Shown piece after piece: positions 12,041-32,228 of a stretch of 64,000 bases of DNA (position 1 is its first letter; the number at the start of each line of letters is the position of its first letter). Source of the DNA: Bimastos eiseni (taxonomy: Eukaryota > Annelida > Clitellata > Crassiclitellata > Lumbricidae). Location of the stretch: contig OY365813.1 in assembly GCA_959347315.1 (NCBI GenBank), positions 17,019,081-17,083,080 on the forward strand, in the 5' to 3' direction. Below the pieces are notes generated by a model. That model made no database searches. It was not told where the DNA came from and saw nothing but the letters and a program-made list of their open reading frames with translations. The translations under genes and the position numbers were made by a program.

Positions 12041-13420
12041 TTAGGGACCGTCGATAAATGCCGTCATGCGTCTAGTGAGGGTCACACATTTGTGACGAAG
12101 GGGCTCGAGCTCTCTATATCCTATCAAATACCGTTTACAATAGTGCATCGAAGTGTATGAATTTGCGTTATGAACCGCCATCAGTCTGTTGAAGTTCTTT
12201 ATCCAACAATAATGCTTCTTTTGTTCGTCAGAAATGAGTAATAGGTCTACACTGATATCGCTCTCGTGCTTCGATAAATATAGAGGGAATAGGTAAACAT
12301 CTTTCTCATGACCAAAAACATTAATACTAATATTATTATTTCTCTCAAACTTACTTATCACATTAGCATCAGCTGCGACTGGGAATTCAATGCTGGACCA
12401 ATCAAGTTCCTCAGACTGCTTGATTAACTCTTTCGTAATTCTTTCCGGATGTTCCTCAACGGGGTTTAAAGCTCTCGTTAGGCCTACACACCACATAAAA
12501 CATTCTTCGTCTTCGTTCTTCATATTAACAATAGCCTTTTTACTCGCTAGACATTTCGGTAGTGGAATGTAAGAACTACCCTTCAGCGGTTTATAAACGA
12601 CCGTGTTGATTTCTTATTTTTGAATCACTCTAAGTCTCCAGTTACTACCACGCATCTGGAAGGCAGTGTAATTGACTCCAACAATTTATCTTTCGCGTTG
12701 TTATAAATTTCGCTCGTGTCGGTGGAGTCTAAAATCACCTCAGTTTTTGAAACGAACGGAAAATCCTCGGTATCTTCTTGCCCGGATTTCATATCAACAC
12801 TAACATTGTGCAGGTGAGGACAAAGTTGACCTTAGTCTGTCGATTTCTAGACAAAAGGTCTTCCAGTTGTGGTTGAGCTGCTTTGAGAAAAGATGTGGCG
12901 TCAATTCCGTTTGCGCCTTCGACCGTGTATTGTTTCGTGAAGCCCTTGATAGCTGCGGCCGTCTCTTTTATTTCGCGTGTTTTCATAAGAATTTTACTGA
13001 ATATAGAATTCACTTTGGCTTTCGGTGCTTCTATCTTCTCATTCACCTTTCTCTTTGGTTCTTCAGCTATGTACCCTTCAATCCACTTTGCGAACGTATT
13101 AACCCGGATTTTGTCTTATCAAGGACTTTTCGTACTGTCGTAGCTGGTGTGGGAACGAGTGTTGGGATTCCAATCTCGGGAACGGGTGCGTCCAGCAAAC
13201 TAGCATTGGATGAGATTGGCGCAAAATGTGAGGGGATGAGTGTTTGAGACACATTAGCTTCAATTTTAGCAATCAAATCCGCTTTACGCAGTCTCGTATA
13301 ACCAACCATACCTTTCTGTTTCGCAATTTTTCTTACTTCGATCACAGTCTGCTTCGAGTATTCCATTTTATATTGGAGTGGCATTCCTTTAAGTCGAAGT
13401 GAGAAAAAATTTTCCTCCAT
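12041..13420 (-). pseudogene. Polinton/virus-type family B DNA polymerase N-terminal relic
   Basis: Several minus-strand reading frames run consecutively through this stretch and together resemble the N-terminal region of protein-primed family B DNA polymerases of Maverick/Polinton elements and related animal viruses. The first part (13420-13067) starts at an ATG and carries a short Lys/Arg-rich helical domain of the SAP/Rho-N kind. The last open part (12600-12041) contains the Trp-Cys-Val and Ala-Leu-Asn-Pro region and a His-Tyr-Cys / Asn-Arg-Leu segment followed by paired Cys residues. At least three frame changes (near 13080, 12795 and 12605) separate the pieces. Resemblance stops at a stop codon at 12041; the exonuclease and polymerase domains are absent. 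This is a dead fragment. Family assignment rests on recognised motifs; no search was run. Confidence 0.72.
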
Positions 13421-13460
13421 TTTATATATGAGAGAATTTTTGTTTGTTTGTTGAACAATG

Positions 13461-13586
13461 ACTCATCATCGAAACTGCTGACTCATCATCGAAACTATTG
13501 GAAATTCCCGTGACTTTTGACCTATTGGTGGACGTTTTGACAAGGGGCTTTGCGCATGAATTGTGGCTCATCATCGAAACTATTGG
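13461..13586 (+). repeat. Three copies of ACTCATCATCGAAACT-like direct repeat
   Basis: The sequence (A/G)CTCATCATCGAAACT occurs at about 13461, 13481 and 13567. The second and third copies share a longer extension, ATTGGAAATT(C/T)CC. They lie just 5' of the polymerase relic start and might be part of the same ancient element. Confidence 0.75.
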
Positions 13587-14379
13587 AAATTTCCTGGCGT
13601 TTTTCTTAGTCTGTTGGTTGATGTTTGACCTAGGAGTTTAGGTTTGTGTACGAATTGGTTATTTTTAACATGGTTATAGGTTAAAAGTACGTTCTGTAAC
13701 CTGTTAGGTGAGTGATTTTGAGCTATTTTATGGTCAATTGTCCCAGATAGCGCGTTTTATACCTACTGTCACCACGCTGTGGACAGTCACTGTGGTACGT
13801 GGAACCATGCACAAGCGTTGAACCAAGCAATGAAATGCCGTCGACAGCTGACAGACATATATAATGAGTCACAGTCGCCCAGCCTATCAACAAGTTATTC
13901 GACTGTTTGCAAATATCTGTATTTGTTAGCATTGTTCCACGAATCATGATAATACATAATAGTTACAGTAACTGCTATTCAGACCCATAACTTCACTTCC
14001 GAAATTTCGGGATTCGTGCTTGAAAAATTCCGTAATGTCGGTATTTGCAGAATATCGGAGTTTCCGGAATTCCGGAAATCGGAAATTCCGGAATTGCAAT
14101 TTCTAGTCAAGATAATTCTCAGGCGACGATTGGCTATTTAGAAGGCTACATATATGTGTGCTCTATCCTAAGATGTTAGTAACGTCGCGGCCCTACGTTA
14201 TAGGTCTATTAATTAAGGAACATAAAAGCTACATCGGCCTATCACGAGTTTTGTACATGATTTTCAAATTTCCACCAAAGAGGCAAAGATTGATTAGAAA
14301 ACATTCTAATTTGAAATTTCTAATAAATTCCCAGATTGTGCGTTTCCTCGTCAGCCATGATGCGGTTTGACATCTGGCG

Positions 14380-14935
14380 TTTTATTACATAACTAGCTGT
14401 GTCAACCCGTTAAAAATCACGGGTCGGATAACATTTTAGCTCACGATTCAACTAAAACTGGCACTGTTCGTTCTAGCTGTTAACCCGTGAATAATCACGG
14501 GTCATACTTGATTTTAACGTTGCTACGGTTGTGGTGAAGACACTTAGATGCATAGCTAAAATAGATAAACACATTAAGTAAACGAAACGGTCGACGAACT
14601 GTGCATCACCTACTGTAACACTGCAGCGCAAAAATACACATTACCCATTAAGTTTCCGTTTAGTTTGAATAATTGCATATATATATATATATATACATTA
14701 CACGATGAATTTAACTTTAGGCCTAAAAACTGCATATAAATATGCTTTCATAGACGCGAATAAAAAGGTTTTTAAACGCGAATCGAACGTTTGTTTGTAT
14801 TAACTTTTGCAGATATTTAGATCAACTTCTGTCCAATCACGCATCTTAGATTCAACTTCTGTCCAATCAGGCGCCTTAGATGTGACCGACAAAGCACGTG
14901 ACTTAGGTAATTATATAGATAGACAATTAAAGAAA
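14380..14935. repeat. Probable dispersed repeat with duplicated ACCCGT...ATCACGGGT units
   Basis: Two similar units, CTAGCTGTGTCAACCCGTTAA and CTAGCTGTTAACCCGTGAATA, each followed by ATCACGGGTC, begin near 14391 and 14473. Further on, CAACTTCTGTCCAATCA occurs twice in tandem near 14825-14870, and the stretch ends in TATATAGATAG. This looks like a non-autonomous transposable element. Its class (Helitron-like or other) is uncertain. Confidence 0.4.
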
Positions 14936-14996
14936 TATCGATATCATATACGTCGATGAATGATATTGTCATCAATCACAACCATCCAGTCGGGAC

Positions 14997-15300
14997 TAAG
15001 GCTGTCAACAAATGTTGAAATCACGACCCGGATACTCGTCGATCCGCGCGGTCGGGTACCCGCGTACCCTACCGCACGGATAGTTTGTTAGGAAGTGTAG
15101 GAAGTTGCGCATTTTTACGGAATATCGGGCACTCGAGAATCGATTCATTGCCCGGGCAGCCAGCCAATATGAGAAACGGAAAACTTATGGCATAGGCCAC
15201 CTATGTTCGGGTAAAATCGGCATTTTTACGGCATTTCGGGTACCCGAAAACCGATTTCATTACCCGGGTAGTCGGCTTCCGGCTGGTACTGACAGCCTTA
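14997..15300. mobile_element. hAT-type MITE, 304 bp, perfect 8-bp target duplication
   Basis: Ends are TAAGGCTGTCA and TGACAGCCTTA, exact reverse complements. The flanking octamers at 14989-14996 and 15301-15308 are both GTCGGGAC. An 8-base duplication is characteristic of hAT transposons. The interior repeats motifs such as CCCGGGTA and GCATTTTTACGG and has no coding capacity, so it must be mobilised in trans. A relative is at 27863-28251. Confidence 0.85.
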
Positions 15301-15308
15301 GTCGGGAC

Positions 15309-16550
15309 ATGTCACTTCTGGTAGTTCGTTAGATCTCGATAGTGCAAATTCCGTCAGAGTGGTAGATTTTAGGTGGTTTCTGAGACTGATAAATACTTCA
15401 CTCTCGTTAGTATATTTTTTCCTTGTTTATTCAGTTAACTCTATCGTCTCAAACAAGTTTAAGAGTCAGCAAACCATCTTAGTTCCAGATAAAACTGTAA
15501 ATACTTTATATATATTTTTGCTTTTGATGTACTCTTTGTAACTTATTGAAAATGTTTAATGTTGAATCTTTTTGCAGCATTCAATTTGAAGAAACCCTTT
15601 TATCGCCCATCGATGCATGTTGACCTGTGCGTGTCTGACCTCGAGTAGTAAAATCGAGTTCGATACAACTGCAGCGTTTAGCAGCATGCTTTGTGTACTT
15701 TGATTTAGCGCAGAACCATGTTGCGTATTTCTGCATGTTGAATTAGCGGAGATAAATTTTTGGTAGGCGCTACAAAAACGAGAAAGTAAACAAATAACTA
15801 CTTAACAAGTCAGCTTGACCACTGAATGTATAAAAGTATCAGAGAGACCCTGCTTGCGGAACAACTGTTCCTTTGTTACCAATTGTACATCTACCATTGT
15901 ATTAGTTTTTACTGTACTGCTGTGGTAGCAATAATGCTGATTGATTGATTGAGTATGAGAGGGGACAGGATATTAACTTCTCCATAAACATTTGATGGCC
16001 TTATCTGTATCCATGTATTTGGCTCTTTATAAAGACCCTTTTGATAAAAATTTGCTTGCAGAAGATTTACACAGGTGCAAAATATTATTAGGATGAGTGA
16101 GTAACGTATTTCTTGAGCACAGTCTGTAATGGAAGTTTGTTCTTAAAAAGTGAGTACAGATACCTTGAGCCTGTTGCATAAAAAACTGAATAGAACGTGA
16201 GCTCCAGTCTTAATCTAAAGAAGTAAGATGCTATGAACAAGTAAGTAAGTAAGTTACTGTATGGTATATAGTCTATGCAGACCATGGATCTATAATATTT
16301 GCCTTAACCGTGGTTTTACCACTGCCTCTCTATGCGAGTAAGCTAATTCTTCATTACTGCGATATTGCAGCGACAGTAAACCCATTGCAACGTTTAAACC
16401 GCTTTGATATATTCATCTTGTCCCATTATTCCAGGTACTGTGGGAAATTTGCCACATCGCTCTACAAAGCAGTTGGCTTGTATATCATTCTGTATGTAGC
16501 TTACTCACTTTGTGATAATAATTTTTTTTGTCTGCGTGTGCATCTTGTAG
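15309..16550. other. Intergenic DNA and probable 5' region of the small ORF gene
   Basis: No coding exon identified. A SINE-like tail with repeated GATT units lies at 15890-15955. The stretch ends in a pyrimidine-rich acceptor (TTTTTTTTGTCTGCG...CTTGTAG) directly before the ATG at 16551, so a non-coding first exon of that gene should lie within it. Confidence 0.45.
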
Positions 16551-16736
16551 ATGGCAAAGCAAGTTGCCGACTTCATTCGTCAGAATATTGTCACTGTACT
16601 GGCAATTCCGCCATTAGTTGCCCTGGCGTTTGGTGTCTACTCAAAGGTCATTCGAAAGACCGTCTCTGTGCATCTTGGACCACCTGGCACGCAGGATATT
16701 GTTAGAAAGACTGATTCAGAAGAACTCCAGGATTGA
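16551..16736 (+). CDS. Small single-pass membrane protein, 61 residues
   Basis: The ATG follows immediately after a strong acceptor: a run of T then CATCTTGTAG|ATG. The coding sequence is thus the start of a second or later exon, after a non-coding first exon. The protein begins MAKQVADFIRQNIVTV, continues with a hydrophobic segment (residues about 14-32, VTVLAIPPLVALAFGVYSKV), then a basic stretch VIRKTV and a polar tail ending KTDSEELQD, with TGA at 16734. Small size, one membrane span and a basic flank fit a small mitochondrial or ER membrane protein. I do not recognise the family. A chance frame is possible, but the splice site at the ATG and clear topology favour a gene. Confidence 0.6.
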   Translation: MAKQVADFIRQNIVTVLAIPPLVALAFGVYSKVIRKTVSVHLGPPGTQDIVRKTDSEELQD

Positions 16737-16739
16737 TCA

Positions 16740-19700
16740 TGCTTTTCAAAAAGTTTCCCTAGAAGTGTTTCTCATCTGTATAGTTGATGAGGGATAGTAA
16801 GTAAGTAGCATTATATATGTCAGATGCACATGAAATTCTGTGCATTGATATATTACAGCACAAACACACTACACAGTTATAGGTGGTGAATGAGAATGGC
16901 AAATATTGTAGCCTGTATGATTCATCGATGGCAGACATGGTTGCATGGTTGCACTTTATAGTTGCATGTTTCATGCAACTATAAAGTTCAGGCAAAATGA
17001 GATTAACGGATTCTGTTAAGATAGAATATAGCAATGTTGTACTTGAACATGCAAAACAAAATGTAGCTAACAATTTTGCTAATGCTGCATTTATTCAATT
17101 TCTAGAATCACAGTTGAGTTTTAATTATTGGTGGAATGAAAATGTGTCCTGTCTTTTGAAGATAGTGCTTGTCCTCACCGTGTGAGTAAGTAAGAATATT
17201 CTTTATTAGACTACCAGAGGTGACCAGAACCGATTACAGGTGATTAGGAAATTCTGGAAGAGCTCTCTATTTATCAGCTCTGCAGTATACTTTTTTCCTA
17301 CATGTTTGCCATTTGCAATCTATTTTTAAAACTGTGATATGTGTTCAGCATCATGTAGGGTTATAAATCTAGCATAGGCTGGCAGCGCACACTTGGTTAT
17401 TGAAAAACAAGTGTATCATTTATAAAATGCCAGTTTGTGAGATATGTAGTCCCTGGTTTTACTTGAATGAAATTACAACTGTTGCAAAATTAGATCATTT
17501 AACTGTTTAGGTTTTTGCATGAAATGCAGAAGCTGACTGACTTTATGCCTCAGAAGTTTGCTTTTGTTATTCCATTGGCAGTACATTGCTTCTGGCTTGC
17601 AATCAATTAAAATGCCAGTGAGAATGCATTGTACTGTAGGTAAATTTTAGTGACAAATAACTTAGGCTTTTATAACACAGTAATTAGTTATAGATGATGA
17701 TTATTAATATCATTATGCATTTATTAAGCACCACTATCTAATGACAAAGCATCAATGGTGAGCAATGAGCAATTGTGAGTGAACAATTTGCTCAAGGTCG
17801 CTAGACAGTAACCAACTCGGGAGTCTCACCGCATTAACCAGCCATTATTTCACTGAGGTGTGCCATGATCCTGTACAGATACATACTTATCTCTTTCCTG
17901 TTTACAGCAAATGACTATATGGTGAATATTATTCTTAACAAAAGCCTGTGCTTAAAATGAAAGCATAAGAAAGTCTTGTACTATTGTGATCAACACGTTT
18001 TGATCATTTTACATTGAACAGTTTGAGTAAATGTTCGTGATAATTGAAAAACCTTTTATGAGACATACTATAATGCCTTTGTGACCATTCATAACATTAA
18101 TGAGAAAACTGGTCATCAATTTCTTCTTGTCGACTTCACAGGCCTTCTATGCCACAATATGTCGTTAAACTAATTTGCTGTGATCCTGATTTTTAAGCTG
18201 TTGTACTTAGGGAAGCCCAGGTGATGACAGTTTGCTTCATACTTGTTTTCACCTGTAATTGTAGATGGGCAGAATACACCATGCTGAGTCAGGGTCAACA
18301 TTTCTGATTGAATTGGATTCTAGATCTTTTATTGTAGTTCCTTTGCTAGAGACGGATCAGTACCCCACCCCATAGTACGGTTAGTAATACTAGATCAGCT
18401 GGGTAGATCAACAAAGTAGCCTAATGATGGCCTAAGTACTTCTTTAGGGTGAAAATCGGATAGGTAATGCCAATTCCAGGGGAGAGAGGGAGAGATCCAA
18501 CATAGGTAGGTCATTTGGATAATCCTGTATTGACAATGTAATATAATTCAAATGAAGTTGCTAACTTTCAAAGCCAGCTTAAGCTTCTTCTAAGCTCCTT
18601 AACATGGCTCCAACTTTCAGTGGCAGACAAATTTATTCGTAATTGAGTGTATCTGGACTTTTGTAAAGCACAGTTTATGAACCCCTCAAAACAGATGGGT
18701 CTGCTGTCTGCCAATAACATTACACTCTCGCGAAAAAGCATGAATAAAAAACTTCATCGCTGTTGTTTCTGGTGGTGTCAGTCCCAAGCCTGGATAAAGG
18801 AGAAGGGTGACATAAAACTGAAGCAACAATACATCCAATGAAAGTAAAAACATAATTTATTCAAATTATCTCGGACATAGAACAAGATCGGTACTTGCAT
18901 TTCTTCCTTTCAAAACCATTGACACTTCTGTTGCAAGATCTTAATCCTACCTCAGATTTCTTTATTGAAATTTTAATTTAGAAATGATGTTGTAATGAGG
19001 AACAATCAGGTACATTTTCACAGATATCCAGACAAAATTCACATTTTAACAACAAAAACATTAAACGAAATCAACAAAGACAAGCCATTCCAGAATAGGC
19101 ACCTCAAATTTAGTATTCCTAAGGAATCACATATACTCCAGGTACAATATAAACATAATAAAAGTTATTACTAGTGGTACAATAACAACAGCAATAATAA
19201 GTAATAATATTTGCCTAATTTATATAGATAAAAAACTCCAGAATTAAACCTGGATTTTTAGCTGCACATCAAGAAAGATTAAAACATTTGCTAAATTGAG
19301 TTCTGTTTAAACAAAATCATCATTTGTGGCACAAGAATGAATTGCTGAACTGATCATTATATCTACATGATTTATATGGATGGTTTCTAACAGAGCTATG
19401 TACATTTCAAAAAAAATTTGTGCAGTGATACATTACAACTCAAAGATGAACACAACTTTATAACCAGAGTACTCCCTGTAAACAAACATACTATGCAATA
19501 CACGAAAATTTAATTTAATATACTTCATTTGAAATAATTCACTATTTTCAATGCCAGTCTAAACACATGTAAAAAATCTGCTCTAGTTATTGAAAACAGA
19601 CATAAATTATTTATAATATTTAAAAGATAATATTTTAAAGATAAGCATGTCTAAGAAACTCACATTTATAATTGCATGTAAAAATGTATAAAAACCAATA

Positions 19701-21063
19701 TGACTTGAAGAACAAAATATACTAAAACTGACTGGGAAGCCAATGCAGCTCATTGTTAAGAGTGTTGGTGACTCAAGAAAAACCTGAAATAAGAAAGGCT
19801 TCAAAATGGCAGACAATATTTTAAAATGACAGAAAATACAGTTGCTTTAAAAACACTTAAAGAACATTGACTGTTGTTTTTATAAGCAACTACCAGGTGA
19901 TCGAGGCTATCATGTAGATACTGGAAAGCAATAACTGAAGCAAACCTGGATACCAACATGTAGGATTATGAATGCTTTACAGACTAAAATAACAAGTGAA
20001 GTACAGTGTAATTCCATTAAGGTGAGGCTTATTCGTGAGCAAATACACTTAATGGGTGGTTACACCATTGGCTTCTTTATTTGCAAACATGGTGGATTTC
20101 GCTCCCAGATTGCTGGTTCCATGCTATACTGATTACTGTTGCTTCATCAGTCAGTCAGTCTGTGACTCAGTTATTAGCTCATTCTGTCACACACTAAGTG
20201 ATCCAGAAGGCTACAAGTTCGTAACACAGAAAGAGGGATCTACACATTGTAAATAGATTAACAAGCCAATATGCCAATTAGTTTGCAGATTGTTCGTTTC
20301 GTGGATGACTTTTAGACCTTCATGATGAAGCAGAGTGCAGGCTAAACAAACAACAGTGTCAGTCCAATTCAACCTGACTAAATAAATACACACTTAAACA
20401 GATTCAGATGTGTAGAGGCATTCTGATAACAACTCACACTTGAAATAAGAGAATGTGGCTGTTACCATATTTCCCTCAAGTGGCCAGCGCAAATCAGAAG
20501 GTAAACAACTCAAAAGGTAACGTTACTTTCAGTTCAGATCTTCCCATAATTACATTTGAATGCTTGCAATCGAAGGCTAGATAACCCAACGTCACAAGGA
20601 AATTAATACTAAGCTCAATCACCCTCATGGTTATGTTATTGTTATTCAGTCTCTTCCCTATTCGCTGTAAATATGTTCTATATTTAGTTGCAACTTGTGC
20701 TCTCTACACTGTCAGCCTATTCCATTGAGCACTCGTGCACGCACACATGCATCGAGATGTAAGCATTGGCGCCCCCATGTGAGACGTATAACAGATAAGG
20801 AATGCCAGACATGTACTGACAGAAGATGCAAACATTTAACTCATTTCACTAGGTGTCTGCATTCTACAGAAGCACTCGTCTTCTTCTCAAAACGAATTCG
20901 GTCGGCTAACCTCAACACAACATAACAAACATTCATAAAGGTGACATATCTACCTGTACAGGTGACATACAGGTAGATAAATCATGTACTCATCCACCTG
21001 TACTAATTCACCTACACAAACTGCTTGTGCCGTACACCTGGCGACGTGTGTTGTAAGTGGAGT
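16740..21063. other. Intergenic DNA; includes probable malic enzyme 3' UTR
   Basis: No supported coding exon on either strand. It contains SINE-like copies at about 17750-17850 and 18772-18830, and AT-rich DNA. The right part is probably the 3' UTR of the minus-strand malic enzyme gene, with a candidate AATAAA at 20076-20081. Near 20940-21005 there are short repeats of CACCTGTA/TACAGGTG, including a palindromic CTACCTGTACAGGTGACAT. Confidence 0.45.
20076..20081 (-). terminator. Candidate poly(A) signal for malic enzyme
   Basis: AATAAA on the minus strand (TTTATT on plus), about 0.98 kb beyond the stop at 21064. It is the first canonical hexamer I noticed downstream on that strand. No cleavage-site evidence is visible. 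Confidence 0.3.
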
Positions 21064-29630
<8,567 letters not shown>

Positions 29631-29635
<5 letters not shown>

Positions 29636-29895
29636 TTTAACTAACAAATTACATAAAATATCATCTATTACATAGGTCATGTTAACTACAAAATTACATA
29701 AAATATCATCTATTAGATAAGCCATTGAAAACTACAAAATGACATAAAATATCCTCTATTTAACATGCCATTGAAAACTATAAAATGACATAAAATATCC
29801 TCAATTTAATATGCCATTTTAACTACAAAATTACATAAAATATCTTCCATTTAATATGCCATTACAACTACTAAAGGACATAAAATATTCTTTAC
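29631..29895 (-). repeat. 45-bp tandem repeat, about six units, overlapping the malic enzyme start
   Basis: Each plus-strand unit reads roughly GCCATTTTAACTACAAAATTACATAAAATATC(A/C)TC. On the minus strand each unit contains an acceptor-like TTTTATGTAA(T)TTTGTAG followed within a few bases by ATG (29635, 29680, 29725). The terminal unit supplies the start codon of malic enzyme. Because the unit is 45 bases, the frame remains open through at least three units. Confidence 0.85.
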
Positions 29896-30812
29896 TAAAA
29901 CAAATTTCTTCACTTGAAGATAACTATTATAAATAAGATGATGTGTAAAGGGTAAAAACTTGAAACCCTGCGACAGCATAAATTGTCAAACAACTCTTCA
30001 GGTCAGCTTTATAAATCAGACGAACTTGGAACTCTTGCTGTTCATAAATGTATCTATGTCTAAATGTATGCATACACGGGCACAGATACATATATACAAA
30101 CACACAGTCAGCATACACATAATTTTATACTCATGTGAATGTAAGTACGTATGCATGTGTGAATATATACATGAATGTAGGTATGTATGAGTATATGCTG
30201 ACTCAAATCGACATGGCAACCAGCCAGACAGCTTTTTGCTGCAGAACAGCTAAGTCAATAAAGTGCATAAGTTCTTGGTCTCTGCTAATGGAATTTCTGG
30301 AAGCAATCTCTTTTTAACTTTTGCAACTAAGATTAAATTTACCCAATGCAAATGAAAGCGTTTTCTCTATAGCGTCCGTATCATATAGTAAGGTCCATGC
30401 TAATCCTAGATTTAAATCTGATATACCCTCTCCGATCACCAAGAACTTATCACTGAGGCCTATCAGCGCCATCAACCGGTAGATTACTGTAGAAGGCTCG
30501 AGCTCTGCTCTTTCCTCAATCTCTCTTCTAAACACACGAGCAATTTTCCCTTTCCCAAAACATCTAGAAGCAGGTTTCTGTCAAAGCTCATTATTTTGTT
30601 TTAATTAGGAAACAATTATTCATTAGAGGTCGTTGCAAACGACAACTACCCCACCTAAGCCCCACCCAACTACCCGCTATTCACTGGGCTGATCGCTGCA
30701 GAGTTCATGGTAGCTAGGGTCAACAGGCCTCGACACCTTCGCCCGTAAAAAGAGCGCTTCGTCCACAGTCATGATTCATGCAATTAATTAATCTGACAAA
30801 ACAACGACTTAC

Positions 30813-30960
30813 CTACAGTAAATCTTCAGAACGGGTCTACCTTGCTCGCTCCCTTTTCCAGCCTCCGCAACTGCGCAAGGTATCCGACGAAGCCCAAAGT
30901 CACCTTGACCTTATTAGCAGCTCGTTATCCGATTGGTCGAGCTGGCGTACAGTCCGTCGT
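30813..30960 (-). other. ME: Probable 5' non-coding exon of malic enzyme
   Basis: A near-consensus donor, CTGTAG|GTAAGTCG, is at 30813/30812 on the minus strand. The roughly 90 bases upstream of it contain no ATG. It lies between the CCAAT-bearing region and the first coding exon and would splice to the acceptor at 29641-29642. The exon's 5' limit is a guess. Confidence 0.5.
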
Positions 30961-31200
30961 CTGATTGGCCAAAAGTTGGACATCCAAAATAGACTGAAAC
31001 TCCGCAGGCTCAAGGTTTCACAGCATCTGCAGCTAAGCTGCTGATGTTGATGTTCTCGGAAGATGCTCGCTGCGCCATTGTTAGGGTCTGGCATCGTTCG
31101 CCTTCGTCTCGAACTAGTCTTCAGCGTTGCCTCGAGTTGTCAACAACATTCGATGGAAGGGCGAGTGACGTCATATTGTGTAACCGCACTCTGCGACCTT
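30915..31200 (-). promoter_or_regulatory. Probable malic enzyme promoter: CRE and two CCAAT boxes
   Basis: A full palindromic cAMP response element, TGACGTCA, is at 31166-31173. Two inverted CCAAT boxes (GATTGG on plus) are at about 30930 and 30961. The region is richer in C+G and CpG than its surroundings and sits just 5' of the non-coding exon. No TATA box is clear. CRE control of malic enzyme would suggest nutritional or hormonal regulation; this is inference. Confidence 0.5.
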
Positions 31201-31659
31201 CGTTAGGACGCCTTCAGAAGTTCTGATAGGTGGGTGGATCAGTAAGCAAGGTCGCACATTCCTTTAATATCATCTTGATCAGGTTTATAAGAAAAACAAC
31301 TTATGTCTTCTCGCCTGCTTAATAGTTTCGCAGTTTTTTGTTCTCTTGATTTCGTTCCATTTCTACAGAAATTTATTCTCATAGCGTCTGCAGCTTCCAA
31401 GAGTTTCATGAGTTTTTGAATTTTACAGCTTTTCGTAACCTTTATAATTTTAAAGACTGTAGGCCTAGTCACATGAACTAGTTTAGCAGTTCAACTCGTG
31501 CAGTTACTTGAACCCTAAGACGCTGCTGCAGGCCAGTGCAGAGGTCTTTTTTGAAGCATAGAAATTTTGTTTGTCCTCTATACGTTTTCAAGATATTTTT
31601 CTGACCAGCTAATGCAGTCAAGGTCCAAGTGTAATCATGTATCTTCTTATATACATATG

Positions 31660-32080
31660 ATTCTCTCTGTATGTATCCATTGCATATATATACACATATA
31701 TAATATATATGTATATACACACACATATACTATTATGGTTAGACTGCACATCTAACACATACTTGCCTGCAGCAACAGATATATAATTACACATTTATAT
31801 ATACATATATATACTAGCTACCTCCTCTGGTGTGTTGAAGAGGCCTAGAAAAACAAAGTCAGCAACGATTCGTACTTCCTCTAGTACCTCTACACTGTAG
31901 ATTGGCTTACTTCTCTGTGAAATTCTTACCATATAATATATATATGTATACACTATACATAATATAAATATATATATATAGAATATTATATGATATATAA
32001 TATGATATATATATATGTAATGTATTTGTATGTGCGTAGATGTGTATGTGTAGGCATGACTGATGTGTGTAAATAACATT
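31660..32080. repeat. AT-rich (TA)n microsatellite cluster
   Basis: Several TATATA and CACACA/TACACA tracts are interleaved with short unique sequence. Apparent open frames over it are low-complexity artefacts. Confidence 0.85.
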
Positions 32081-32228
32081 CATTTTATGGTTATCATAGT
32101 TATGTATTGTATACAATTATGCAGGGCCCATTGTGTATTGTGCTATGTAGCTTCTAAACAATGATTTTTCACTTTTGCACTTCAGCTAATAATTGTTATG
32201 GCCGACAATGAGATTGCCAAGTTGAGAG

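Larger units (their letters stand above)
30320..31930 (-). other. Open minus-strand stretches of uncertain coding status
   Basis: Three stretches are open with protein-like composition: 30590-30320 (segment ALIGLSDKFLVIGEGISDL), 31472-31239 (segment KIQKLMKLLEAADAMRINF, ending at a stop before 31239) and 31905-31813 (segment IYSVEVLEEVRIVADFVFL, followed by donor-like GAG|GTAGCT). None starts with a credible ATG and I recognise none. They overlap the promoter side of malic enzyme. They may be exons of another gene, decayed element pieces or chance. Confidence 0.25.
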
